Shown: positions 24,196-32,012 of the stretch, piece after piece
Position numbering within the stretch: the first letter of the stretch is position 1
Layout of the letters: each line of letters begins with the position of its first letter
Assembly: GCA_937934705.1 (NCBI GenBank)
Contig: CALGYY010000044.1
Coordinates: 1-34,360, forward strand
Length of the DNA stretch: 34,360 nucleotides
Source: an uncultured Bacteroidota bacterium
GTDB lineage: Bacteria; Bacteroidota; Bacteroidia; Bacteroidales; CAIWKO01
Direction of reading: 5' to 3'
The notes under the pieces: model-generated
The model's database searches: none
Seen by the model: only the letters and a program-made list of their open reading frames with translations
What the model was told of the DNA's origin: nothing
Program-made: the position numbers and the translations under genes

Positions 24196-26424
24196 TTATT
24201 TTTTCTTCTCCAGCGCTTCTATCCTGGCCTTGAGCGCCTCGTTCTCTGCTTTGAGTTCCTTGACGGCCTGCAGCAGGACGGCGGTCATTTTATCGTATGA
24301 AACGCCAAGATGACCTGAATAATCCCTGGATACCAATTCGGGAAACTCCAGCTCAACCTCCTGGGCGAGGAATCCGATTTGTCGTCCGGCAGGACTTGAT
24401 TCCTGGTTCTTGAATTCGTAATAAACAGGTTGAATATTTTCAACTCTGTCCAGTACTGAGGTCAAAGGGCTGATATTACGCTTCAGGGTGCTATCAGAGA
24501 AAACGACGAAGGCCTGTGCACGTGCCTGACCATCTCGTTGAACTAAAAATGCATTTGAAGTCAGGATTGCACTCGTTCCATTACCAACTACAAATATTGC
24601 TTGTGAGGGTTGAGTAAAATTATTCGGATAACTGGTTCCGGGAACGATGTTGTAGGCACCGAAAGCGGCCTGGCAGAAGTTGGTTGCGCTGGTTCCGAGG
24701 CCTCCTGAGAAAGAATTATCACCGGAAGCTACAGTTTGAAAACCCGAAGCAAAGGTGTTGATGGAAGAGGCGACGGTTAAGCCCCCGCAGGCGAAAGCAC
24801 GGTCGGCCGAGGCGACCGTTTGCTGGCCGAAGGTCGCGGTTGCATAGCCCGAGGAGGTGTTCCAGTCGTTTACAGAAAAGCTCTGGTTACCGCTGGCCAC
24901 ATTCTGGTTCCCTTGTGAAAAACTATAATTACCGGTTGAACGGCAGCTCAGACCAATGGCCAGGGAATAAGCCCCATAGGCTTTACTGTATTGTCCCATG
25001 GCAACAGACCCCGCACCGTAAACACGGTTGGAATCGCCTATAGCGGTTGAATAATTTCCGGAGATGTAATTCCTGCGACCTATGGCTGTGCCGAATGCCG
25101 CGGTACTGATGACTCTGTTCTCTCGTCCAATGGCTACGGCGCCTTCTGACTGGGCTTCGGAATTCCAGCCCACAGAGAAGGAGCCTTCGCCGAAGGCCCT
25201 GGGGAAATATCCGACCGCCATTGAATAATTACCCTTGGCCCAGGGTTCATCCCCGAAGGCGACGGAATAAGCTCCGGTTTCGAAGTCGTCCCAGATCACG
25301 CTTCCTACCCTTCCGGCCCGGAGAGCAGCCTGGGCGGGAACCCACATAAAACGGGTACTCGCACCAAGATTGGGATTTGCACCAGTAGTTCCCGTACTTA
25401 CAATTCCGCCTTCGGATACATGCAGTTTCATCGAAGGCGCTGTCGTGCCGATACCGACAAAGCCGGTGGGCATGATGCGCATCTTTTCCGTAACAATATT
25501 GTTGTTATTGGTGAAAAAAGTCAGGTCCCCGGAAATATTATTCCCGCTGACGCCGCGGATGGTGCTGCCGATCATCCCTGTACGGCGGTCATTCACAATC
25601 TGACTTGCGGCAAAGACCAGATATCCTGCATTGTTGCCGACACCTGTGCCATGGGTGGAAAGAATCAGTTCACCAAAATCATTGACGCCGGTGCCGGGAT
25701 CGTGCAGGTGAAGAATTTTTGAATTTGAGGCGGGCAGCATGGTCACATCCGGGAAAACGGTGCCAATTCCCACATTGCCGTTGGCCGATTCATAGATGGG
25801 CGCCACCGTGCAGGTAGCTGAAATACCATCGGATTTGATCACCACATTTGTTCCTGTACATCCCTGGGGACCGGTAGGACCCGTAATTCCAGTCGCACCG
25901 GTTACGCCCTGTATCCCTTGAATACCTTGAATACCCTGATCACCCGTCATCCCGGTAGCCCCCGTCACCCCTTGTATTCCCTGGTCGCCCGTGGGGCCGG
26001 TGATCCCCTGTATGCCCTGATCGCCCGTGGGACCGGTCACACCAATGGGACCTGTTGGCCCGGTGACACCCTGAATGCCCTGGTCACCGGTGGGACCCGT
26101 TATCCCCTGGACGCCCTGGATACCCTGTGCACCGGTAGGTCCGGTGGGTCCCATAGGACCAATGGCCTGTACCCAAACTACCCCGTCGAAATACCAGAAC
26201 TGGTCGAAATCGGTATCGTAAACCAGCAGACCGGTAGCCGGGGCGGGAATGGCCAGTCGCTGAGCCGTAGTTACCCGGGGAATCAGCAAGCCTTTATTGA
26301 CTGAGGTAAGATCCAGCACAGCGGAAGGATCGGGACTGTTGGTGCCAATGCCAACATTGTTCTGGGCGTAACCTGAGGTCAGCACCAGCAGCAGTGCCAA
26401 AAATGGCAGTAAGGTTCTTTTCAT
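24196..26424 (-). CDS. Collagen-like, YadA-head-like fibre protein with S74 intramolecular chaperone
   Basis: A 742-residue exported protein. Signal peptide 1-20 (GYA-QN). A Bacteroidota-typical N-domain (NVGIGTNSPDPSAVLDLTS, then KGLLIPRVTTAQR) is followed by an unbroken Gly-X-Y collagen-like run at 89-191. A beta region repeats the NVGIGT motif (217 and 323). About 14-residue repeats with AxG or SxG cores at about 384-590 resemble trimeric autotransporter heads. The C-terminal S74/endosialidase-chaperone domain (about 641-714) carries Ser643 and Lys648 in SDSTLK, the self-cleavage pair, and ends in a coiled coil (715-742). All parts favour homotrimers. It likely forms a surface fibre; no T9SS tail is seen. 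Confidence 0.88.
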   Translation of the reverse strand: MKRTLLPFLALLLVLTSGYAQNNVGIGTNSPDPSAVLDLTSVNKGLLIPRVTTAQRLAIPAPATGLLVYDTDFDQFWYFDGVVWVQAIGPMGPTGPTGAQGIQGVQGITGPTGDQGIQGVTGPTGPIGVTGPTGDQGIQGITGPTGDQGIQGVTGATGMTGDQGIQGIQGIQGVTGATGITGPTGPQGCTGTNVVIKSDGISATCTVAPIYESANGNVGIGTVFPDVTMLPASNSKILHLHDPGTGVNDFGELILSTHGTGVGNNAGYLVFAASQIVNDRRTGMIGSTIRGVSGNNISGDLTFFTNNNNIVTEKMRIMPTGFVGIGTTAPSMKLHVSEGGIVSTGTTGANPNLGASTRFMWVPAQAALRAGRVGSVIWDDFETGAYSVAFGDEPWAKGNYSMAVGYFPRAFGEGSFSVGWNSEAQSEGAVAIGRENRVISTAAFGTAIGRRNYISGNYSTAIGDSNRVYGAGSVAMGQYSKAYGAYSLAIGLSCRSTGNYSFSQGNQNVASGNQSFSVNDWNTSSGYATATFGQQTVASADRAFACGGLTVASSINTFASGFQTVASGDNSFSGGLGTSATNFCQAAFGAYNIVPGTSYPNNFTQPSQAIFVVGNGTSAILTSNAFLVQRDGQARAQAFVVFSDSTLKRNISPLTSVLDRVENIQPVYYEFKNQESSPAGRQIGFLAQEVELEFPELVSRDYSGHLGVSYDKMTAVLLQAVKELKAENEALKARIEALEKKK
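24655..25275 (-). repeat. YadA-head-like degenerate repeats within the fibre gene
   Basis: Encodes about 14-residue units with cores such as YSVAFGD, YSMAVGY, GAVAIGR, YSTAIGD, GSVAMGQ, YSLAIGL and YSFSQGN (protein residues about 384-590). The conserved small residue-x-Gly spacing is that of left-handed beta-roll heads of trimeric adhesins. Confidence 0.7.
25852..26160 (-). repeat. Collagen-like Gly-X-Y coding repeat
   Basis: Thirty-four consecutive Gly-X-Y triplets (residues 89-191) built mostly from the units GPTGDQGIQG and GVTG. Threonine is frequent at Y positions, as in bacterial collagens. DNA copies are similar but not identical, so the tract could change length by recombination. Confidence 0.9.
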
Positions 26425-26467
26425 AAGTTTCTGATTTGATTTGTTATTGTTTTTGTTTTTTACCCTA

Positions 26468-26475
26468 CAAACATA
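26468..26475 (-). promoter_or_regulatory. Candidate -7 element for the fibre gene
   Basis: The minus strand reads TATGTTTG, matching TAnnTTTG, 44 bases before the start at 26424. The 26425-26684 interval is otherwise AT-rich noncoding DNA shared by two divergent genes. Confidence 0.45.
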
Positions 26476-26652
26476 TGAAAAAAAAGCAATGAATCTGCTT
26501 TTTACCCCATGCGGGTTGATGTTAAATTATGAGAACTGATCCGCAGGCTTTTAGGCTTCAGGCGATTCGTCAAGGCGGATTTTTTACCGTAAAAATTCAG
26601 CAATCTTAACATCAGTCGCTGAAAATCAGCGCTTTTGGTCGGCCAATTGTTT

Positions 26653-26660
26653 TATCCTTG
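26653..26660 (+). promoter_or_regulatory. Candidate -7 element for the small secreted protein gene
   Basis: TATCCTTG, one mismatch to TAnnTTTG, 24 bases before the ATG at 26685. TTTG at 26634-26637 is 15 bases upstream, slightly short for a -33 element. Confidence 0.35.
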
Positions 26661-26684
26661 CCAAACCAATTAAAACTTTCAAAA

Positions 26685-27197
26685 ATGAAAACCTCAATCA
26701 GAATCAGCCTTTTTGCAGTCGTCATGATGATGACCGCTATGTCGTTTACACTTTTACCCCTTTGGCCGACATGGAGCAGCAGCCACGGGTATTCAATTAA
26801 GTTTCCGGGGGGACCCACATCCATTACACCTAAGGTTTCTGCCGGGCTGCTGGCAGGCGAAATTGTCATTCACCAGGCGCCTGGAATGCCTGTATTTAAA
26901 GTTGATTATGAAAAGAAAAGGGGGGGGCCATATACTACGGTTGCTAATGTAATTATCGACAAGGTTAACAAATATGCAACTGCAAATGGGGGGACCGTAA
27001 CCTGGATAACTCCTGGTGTAATTCTATGGAAAGGTTGCCAAAGCAGGGAAGCTACGGTACAGAATACTTCCGGTTTCAGAGCTAATATTAAGGTTGCGAT
27101 ATTGGGAGACGAGTGCTGGTTATTAATTGCGGAGAACAATGGAGCACTCGCTCCGGCTGCTGATTGGACACAGTTTATAAATTCCTTTCAACACTGA
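26685..27197 (+). CDS. Small exported protein of unknown function
   Basis: A 170-residue protein from the ATG at 26685-26687 (an in-frame GTG/TTG-type start further upstream would precede the signal peptide). Signal or anchor segment at about 5-25 (SIRISLFAVVMMMTAMSF). The mature part begins SSSHGYSIKFPGGPTS and ends in WLLIAENN and WTQFINSFQ. The pattern 'sequence-start, FPG-P, strand-rich middle, final helix xFxxSF' resembles PsbP/DcrB-like secreted domains, but this is a fold-level impression only. Cys118 and Cys144 may form a disulfide. It is a single gene: divergent from the fibre gene and closed by a strong terminator. I do not recognise the family. Confidence 0.7.
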   Translation: MKTSIRISLFAVVMMMTAMSFTLLPLWPTWSSSHGYSIKFPGGPTSITPKVSAGLLAGEIVIHQAPGMPVFKVDYEKKRGGPYTTVANVIIDKVNKYATANGGTVTWITPGVILWKGCQSREATVQNTSGFRANIKVAILGDECWLLIAENNGALAPAADWTQFINSFQH

Positions 27198-27233
27198 TAA
27201 CCACTCATAAACTGATTAATCACGCCGTCTGGA

Positions 27234-27267
27234 TGTCCGGGAGCATAAGCCTCCCGGACATTTTTTT
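27234..27267 (+). terminator. Intrinsic terminator after the small exported protein gene
   Basis: TGTCCGGGAG (27234-27243), loop CATAAGC, CTCCCGGACA (27251-27260), then seven T. Perfect 10-bp GC-rich stem. Confidence 0.92.
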
Positions 27268-27363
27268 CACCGCTTTTCAAAACTGCAACAGAAACAATGA
27301 TCAGGATCTGGACCCGACATTTCTTGTGCGGGATGCAAAAGTGATCTTCCGAATGATTATCTT

Positions 27364-27383
27364 GTAATCGTATTGCTGATTAC
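27364..27383. promoter_or_regulatory. Operator-like dyad before the dnaE-type gene
   Basis: GTAATC (27364-27369), 8 bases, GATTAC (27378-27383). A perfect 6-bp dyad with the same spacing geometry as a LexA box, ending 12 bases before the ATG at 27396. No TAnnTTTG element was seen nearby. Confidence 0.4.
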
Positions 27384-27395
27384 TTTTTAATCATT

Positions 27396-30335
27396 ATGTA
27401 TTTCGCCCGTTCATATCACAGCCTCCGCTTCGGCACCCTTTCCCCGGAACAGCTTGTGGATATGGCGGTTGCCAGGGGTTTGAAAAACCTCGCGCTGACC
27501 GACATCAACACCTCCGCGGGGGTTCCGGATTTCATTTCCCTTTGCCGGGAAAAAGGAATCAGGCCATTGGCGGGAACGGAATTCAGAAACGGGGACACGC
27601 ATTTATACACCTGTCTCGCCATGAACAACGAGGGTCTGCGCGAGATCAATGAATTCATGACGGTTTACCTGCACCGCAAAAAACCTTTTCCGGTACAGCC
27701 CCCGGTTTTCAGTGCCGTGGCAGTGATCTTTCCTTTTGCATCTGCCCGAGAACCTTCGGGCAGACCCCATGAGTACACCGGGGTACGTCCGGAAGACCTG
27801 AAGCGTTACGCCTTTCTTTCGGGTAAGCAGAGCCATGCGCAATTCATTGCATATCTGCCGGTCTGTTTTGCCGATACCCGGGGCTTTAACCTGCACATGC
27901 ACCTCCGTGCCATAGAGCATAATACCCTGATCACCAAGCTCACGGCCGGTATGCTGGCCGGAGCCGGAGAGCTTTTTCACGACCTTCAGACAGCGATGGA
28001 TCTTTACAGGGATTATCCCTGTTTAACGGAACATACGCACATTCTTTTTGAAAGCTGTAAAGCGGAACCTGATCTGAAATCCGTGAAGAACAAAAAGACC
28101 TTCACCGGGAACCTGAACGACGACCGGCAATTGCTGGAGAAGCTCACGTACGAAGGACTGGCCTACCGTTACGGGAAAAAGCATGATGAAGCCCGCAGAC
28201 GGGTAGCCCATGAGCTTGAGATCATCGAAAAGCTGGGGTTTTGTTCTTATTTTCTGATCACCTGGGACATCATCCGTTACTCGATGTCGCGCGGGTTTTA
28301 TCATGTCGGCCGCGGCAGCGGTGCCAATTCCATCGTGGCCTATTGCCTGCGTATTACCGATGTGGATCCCATAGAGCTGAATCTCTATTTCGAGCGTTTC
28401 CTGAATCCGAAGCGTTCTTCTCCTCCTGATTTTGACATTGATTATTCCTGGAAAGAGCGTGATGAGGTGCTGGACTATATTTTCAAACGTTACGGAACCC
28501 GCCACACCGCCCTGCTGGGGGCCACCTCCACCTTCAGAGATAAATCCACCTACCGGGAACTGGGCAAGGTGTACGGCCTCCCCAAAGAAGAACTGGATGA
28601 GCTCGCCGAGCGGCCGGCAGCGTGTGCGGAAAAGGATCCCCTGTGCCGGAAGATTTATGAGCTGGCCGCTCAGTTGGCAGATTTCCCCAACATCCGTTCG
28701 ATCCATGCAGGAGGTGTGCTGATCTCGGAAGTCCCCATCACTTATTTTTCGGCCCTTGACATGCCGCCCAAGGGTTTCCCTACCACGCAGTGGGATATGT
28801 ACGTAGCGGAAGAGATCGGATATGAGAAGCTTGACATCCTGAGTCAAAGGGGTATCGGACATATCAGGGAATGCGTGGACATCGTAAAGAACAACCGCGG
28901 GATTGATATTGATGTTCATGATGTGAAGCGCTTCAAAAAAGACGAAAAGGTTTTGCAGATGCTGAGGGAAGCCGAAACCCTGGGGTGTTTCTATATTGAA
29001 AGTCCCGCCATGCGCGGACTGCTGACCAAACTGCGGTGCAGCGATTACCTCACGCTTGTGGCCGCCAGTTCCATTGTGCGGCCGGGGGTAGCGCGCTCGG
29101 GCATGATGCGTGAATACATTTATCGTTTCCACCATCCCGACAGTTTTGAGTACCTGCATCCCGTCATGAAAGAACAACTGGAAGAGACTTACGGGGTGAT
29201 GGTATACCAGGAAGATGTACTCAAGGTCTGTCACCATTTTGCCGGACTTGATCTGGCTGATGCCGATGTGCTGCGCCGGGCCATGAGCGGGAAATTCAGG
29301 GGGCATAAGGAGTTGCAGCGCATCACCGGCCGTTTTTTTTCGAATTGCCGCGAAAAAGGCTACCCTGAGAACATCAGCCGCGAAGTGTGGCGTCAAATTG
29401 AATCCTTTGCCGGCTATTCTTTCTCCAAGGCCCACTCGGCCAGCTATGCCGTGGAATCCTTCCAGAGTCTTTTTCTCAAAACCTATTACCCGCTTGAATT
29501 CATGGTGGCGGTGATCAACAATTTCGGCGGGTTCTACCGCAGCTGGGTGTACTTCAACGAAGCCCGTCGCCGGGGCGGACAGATCCATCTGCCCTGCGTG
29601 AACCGGAGTCATTATCATACCAGCATCAGCGGAAAGGATATTTATACCGGACTGGTTCACATTGCCCACCTGGAAAACCGCTTCATGATAAAGATACCGG
29701 AAGAGCGCGCCCGCGGCGGGGAATACCGCTCGCTGGAGGATTTTCTGCAAAGGGTGGAGGTCGGCATGGAACAGATCCTCATCCTGGTCAGGACAGGCGC
29801 CCTGCGTTTCACGGGCTTTTCGAAAGCAGAGCTGATGTGGAAGGTTCATCTTTTCCTCAGCCGTCACAAACCCAATCCCCATGTGCAATCGCTCTTTCAT
29901 ACGCCGGTCAGAAACTATGTATTACCCGCCCTGGTACACAGTCCGCTGGAAGATGCCTACGATGAGACCGAATTGCTGGGTTTCCCGCTCAGCTTAAGCT
30001 GGTTTGACCTTTTGAAAACCCCTTTCCGCGGCGATCTCCCGGCCCGGGAACTGATCCGGCATGTCGGGAAAAACGTGCGTATGGTGGGACACCTGGTGAC
30101 CATCAAATACGTGCGGACGGTCAAAAAGGAGCTGATGCATTTCGGAACCTTTGTGGATGTGCACGGGGAACTTTTTGATACCGTCCACTTTCCCGATTCC
30201 CTGCGGAAGTACCCTTTCCGCGGGCAGGGGACTTATCTTATCCTCGGGCGAATCACGGAGGAGTCCGGATATGCCAGCATACAGGCAGAAAAACTGGCCC
30301 GTTTGCCTTTGCAGCCTGATCCAAGATCGGTTTGA
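27396..30335 (+). CDS. Short C-family DNA polymerase III alpha subunit (DnaE2/ImuC-like)
   Basis: A 979-residue C-family polymerase, shorter than replicative DnaE (about 1,150-1,250). The PHP domain (1-about 235) has lost the usual HxH start: where LHVHSEYS-type residues are expected it has MYFARSYHSLRFG, so exonuclease activity is unlikely. The palm has GRGSGANS (305-312), the catalytic pair Asp347 and Asp349 in PDFDID, and a third Asp480 (EKLDILSQRG). YSFSKAHSASYA marks the fingers. A C-terminal OB-fold (about 888-970) is present; the tau-binding end of replicative DnaE is absent. Such enzymes do error-prone lesion bypass with Y-family partners. No imuA, imuB or dinB is in the window. Confidence 0.88.
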   Translation: MYFARSYHSLRFGTLSPEQLVDMAVARGLKNLALTDINTSAGVPDFISLCREKGIRPLAGTEFRNGDTHLYTCLAMNNEGLREINEFMTVYLHRKKPFPVQPPVFSAVAVIFPFASAREPSGRPHEYTGVRPEDLKRYAFLSGKQSHAQFIAYLPVCFADTRGFNLHMHLRAIEHNTLITKLTAGMLAGAGELFHDLQTAMDLYRDYPCLTEHTHILFESCKAEPDLKSVKNKKTFTGNLNDDRQLLEKLTYEGLAYRYGKKHDEARRRVAHELEIIEKLGFCSYFLITWDIIRYSMSRGFYHVGRGSGANSIVAYCLRITDVDPIELNLYFERFLNPKRSSPPDFDIDYSWKERDEVLDYIFKRYGTRHTALLGATSTFRDKSTYRELGKVYGLPKEELDELAERPAACAEKDPLCRKIYELAAQLADFPNIRSIHAGGVLISEVPITYFSALDMPPKGFPTTQWDMYVAEEIGYEKLDILSQRGIGHIRECVDIVKNNRGIDIDVHDVKRFKKDEKVLQMLREAETLGCFYIESPAMRGLLTKLRCSDYLTLVAASSIVRPGVARSGMMREYIYRFHHPDSFEYLHPVMKEQLEETYGVMVYQEDVLKVCHHFAGLDLADADVLRRAMSGKFRGHKELQRITGRFFSNCREKGYPENISREVWRQIESFAGYSFSKAHSASYAVESFQSLFLKTYYPLEFMVAVINNFGGFYRSWVYFNEARRRGGQIHLPCVNRSHYHTSISGKDIYTGLVHIAHLENRFMIKIPEERARGGEYRSLEDFLQRVEVGMEQILILVRTGALRFTGFSKAELMWKVHLFLSRHKPNPHVQSLFHTPVRNYVLPALVHSPLEDAYDETELLGFPLSLSWFDLLKTPFRGDLPARELIRHVGKNVRMVGHLVTIKYVRTVKKELMHFGTFVDVHGELFDTVHFPDSLRKYPFRGQGTYLILGRITEESGYASIQAEKLARLPLQPDPRSV
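27741..27764. repeat. Palindrome embedded in the dnaE-type coding sequence
   Basis: TCTGCCCGA (27741-27749), a 6-base loop, TCGGGCAGA (27756-27764): a perfect 9-bp stem inside the PHP region, encoding about SAREPSGRP. A second short inverted repeat, ACCCC (27764-27768) with GGGGT (27780-27784), follows directly. It may be an inserted mobile palindrome. Confidence 0.6.
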
Positions 30336-30350
30336 AAAGGATCCGGTATC

Positions 30351-31883
30351 TCAGGTCTGACGGCTGATTTTCTGAACTGCGCGGCGGATGCGCGCTGTGG
30401 CCTCTTCACGGCCAAGAAGGGTCATCATGCTGATCAGGTCGGGACCTTTGGAGGAACCGACCATACACAGGCGCAGGAGGTTCATCACCTGTCCGTTGTT
30501 GAGTCCGCCGGAAGCAATGCTGTCTTTGATGCAGGATTCCAGACTTTCACGGTTGAAGGGCTCCAGCACAAGAATTTTTTCGGCCAGGTCTTCAAGCTGT
30601 GTTCCTATGCCATCCGTCCAGCGTTTACGGATCACTTCCGCATCATATTCTTCCGGTGCTTTGAAGAAAAACCATCCCTGCTCCCATAGCTCATGAATAA
30701 AGCTAACCCTCTCGCGGATGAGTTTAACAACATCCTTAGTGTAAGATCCGGAAGCGTCAATATTATACTCTTTCAGCACAGGCATCCAAAGACCGGTAAT
30801 GTCATCATCGGATCTTTGGATCAGGTACTGATGATTGAACCAGCGTGCCTTTTCAGGGTCGAACTTTGAACCCGACTTCCCTACCCTGTCGAGAGAGAAA
30901 GCCTGTATCAGTTCTTCCATGCTGAAGATCTCCTGTTCTGTTCCGGGGTTCCATCCCAGGAAAGCCAGCATATTGATGAAAGCATCCGGAAAATATCCCG
31001 ATTCGCGGTAGCCCGATGATTGCTCTCCGCTTTGCGGATCCGTCCAGCGTAAAGGAAAAACGGGGAAACCGAGACGGTCGCCGTCACGCTTGCTGAGCTT
31101 CCCGTTGCCGTCGGGCTTCAGAAGCAAAGGCAGATGGGCGAACTGCGGCATATGGTCTTCGATGCCCAGACAGCGGTATAGTAAAACGTGCAGCGGTGCG
31201 GAGGGCAGCCATTCCTCGCCCCTGATGACGTGGGTAATGCCCATCAGGTAATCGTCGACCACATTGGCCAGATGATAGGTCGGCAGACCGTCAGCCTTGA
31301 ACAAAACCTTATCGTCGAGCTGAACACAGTCCACCGTCACCGTTCCGCGGATCAGATCGCTGACCACGATCTGGCCCTCTTCAGGGATTCTGATACGGAT
31401 TACGTACGGCGTGCCTGATTGTATCAGTCGGGTGGTCTCCTCTGCTGAAAGGGTGAGGGAATTCCTGAGTTTCCTGCGACTTTCAGCATTGTAAACAAAA
31501 GTTGATTTCTTTGATTCAGCCTCTTTCCGCAGGGCGTCCAGCTCTTCAGGGGTGTCAAAGGCAAAATAGGCGTAAGTTTTTGCAATCAGATCATCGGCAT
31601 AGCGGCGGTACAATTCTTTTCGTTCCGATTGGCGGTAGGGTGTATGCGGGCCACCCTGTTCAATGCCTTCGTCGAACTGAATGCCGCACCATTTGAGTGA
31701 TTCGATGATATATTCTTCGGCACCGGGGACGAAGCGGGTTTGGTCGGTGTCTTCGATCCTGAGGATCATTTTTCCGCCGTTTTTCCGCGCGAAGAGATAA
31801 TTGTAAAGGGCCGTTCTCACCCCGCCGATATGCAGGGGGCCTGTGGGACTGGGCGCAAAGCGCACACGGATTTCCTGTTTCAT
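30351..31883 (-). CDS. gltX: Glutamyl-tRNA synthetase
   Basis: A 510-residue class I synthetase charging tRNA-Glu. From the ATG at 31881-31883 (a TTG two codons upstream is unlikely). The ATP-binding HIGH motif is HIGG (18-21) in APSPTGPLHIGGVRTALYN, RIEDTD is at 42-47, and KMSKS is replaced by KLSKR (262-266), normal for bacterial GluRS. The anticodon-binding domain fills about 330-510 (WFNHQYL, LRLCMVG). Length is typical. Whether it also charges tRNA-Gln (non-discriminating) cannot be told. Its 3' end faces the dnaE-type gene across 15 bases with no terminator. Confidence 0.97.
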   Translation of the reverse strand: MKQEIRVRFAPSPTGPLHIGGVRTALYNYLFARKNGGKMILRIEDTDQTRFVPGAEEYIIESLKWCGIQFDEGIEQGGPHTPYRQSERKELYRRYADDLIAKTYAYFAFDTPEELDALRKEAESKKSTFVYNAESRRKLRNSLTLSAEETTRLIQSGTPYVIRIRIPEEGQIVVSDLIRGTVTVDCVQLDDKVLFKADGLPTYHLANVVDDYLMGITHVIRGEEWLPSAPLHVLLYRCLGIEDHMPQFAHLPLLLKPDGNGKLSKRDGDRLGFPVFPLRWTDPQSGEQSSGYRESGYFPDAFINMLAFLGWNPGTEQEIFSMEELIQAFSLDRVGKSGSKFDPEKARWFNHQYLIQRSDDDITGLWMPVLKEYNIDASGSYTKDVVKLIRERVSFIHELWEQGWFFFKAPEEYDAEVIRKRWTDGIGTQLEDLAEKILVLEPFNRESLESCIKDSIASGGLNNGQVMNLLRLCMVGSSKGPDLISMMTLLGREEATARIRRAVQKISRQT

Positions 31884-31895
31884 AAGCAAAAAAAT

Positions 31896-31933
31896 ACAGG
31901 GGCAAAGTTACACAATGCCCCTGTGGTGACAAT
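31896..31933 (-). promoter_or_regulatory. gltX promoter overlapping a hairpin
   Basis: On minus: ATTG (31933-31930), a 19-base spacer, and TAACTTTG (31910-31903), a full -7 match. The -7 element lies across the loop of a perfect 9-bp inverted repeat, ACAGGGGCA (31896-31904) and TGCCCCTGT (31916-31924). The leader to the start at 31883 would be about 13 bases. Confidence 0.55.
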
Positions 31934-31938
31934 AACAC

Positions 31939-31992
31939 CCGGTGCCGCGCCCCGCCTTCGGTTTTCTGCGCCCTTTGAAACCGGGGCACCGG
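31939..31992. repeat. GC-rich nested inverted repeats between gltX and the DUF4349 gene
   Basis: CCGGTGCC (31939-31946) pairs with GGCACCGG (31985-31992), and inside it CGGTTT (31959-31964) pairs with AAACCG (31978-31983). It follows the DUF4349 stop (32013) on minus and may act as its terminator, though no T-tract follows. Confidence 0.5.
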
Positions 31993-32012
31993 CCGGCATC
32001 CGGATGCTGTTG

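Noticed and set aside
25852..26160. Repeats that could be taken for a CRISPR array or tandem repeat element
   Set aside because: The periodicity is 9 bases, copies are degenerate, and it reads as an unbroken Gly-X-Y coding tract.
27198..27395. Short open frame running through 27164-27367
   Set aside because: It overlaps the end of the previous gene, contains the intrinsic terminator and has no start signal; the interval is best read as terminator plus leader.
28023..29900. Long open frame (625 codons) on minus, opposite the DnaE-type gene
   Set aside because: It mirrors a GC-rich coding strand, shows no domain motifs, and the plus strand has clear polymerase signatures through the whole interval.
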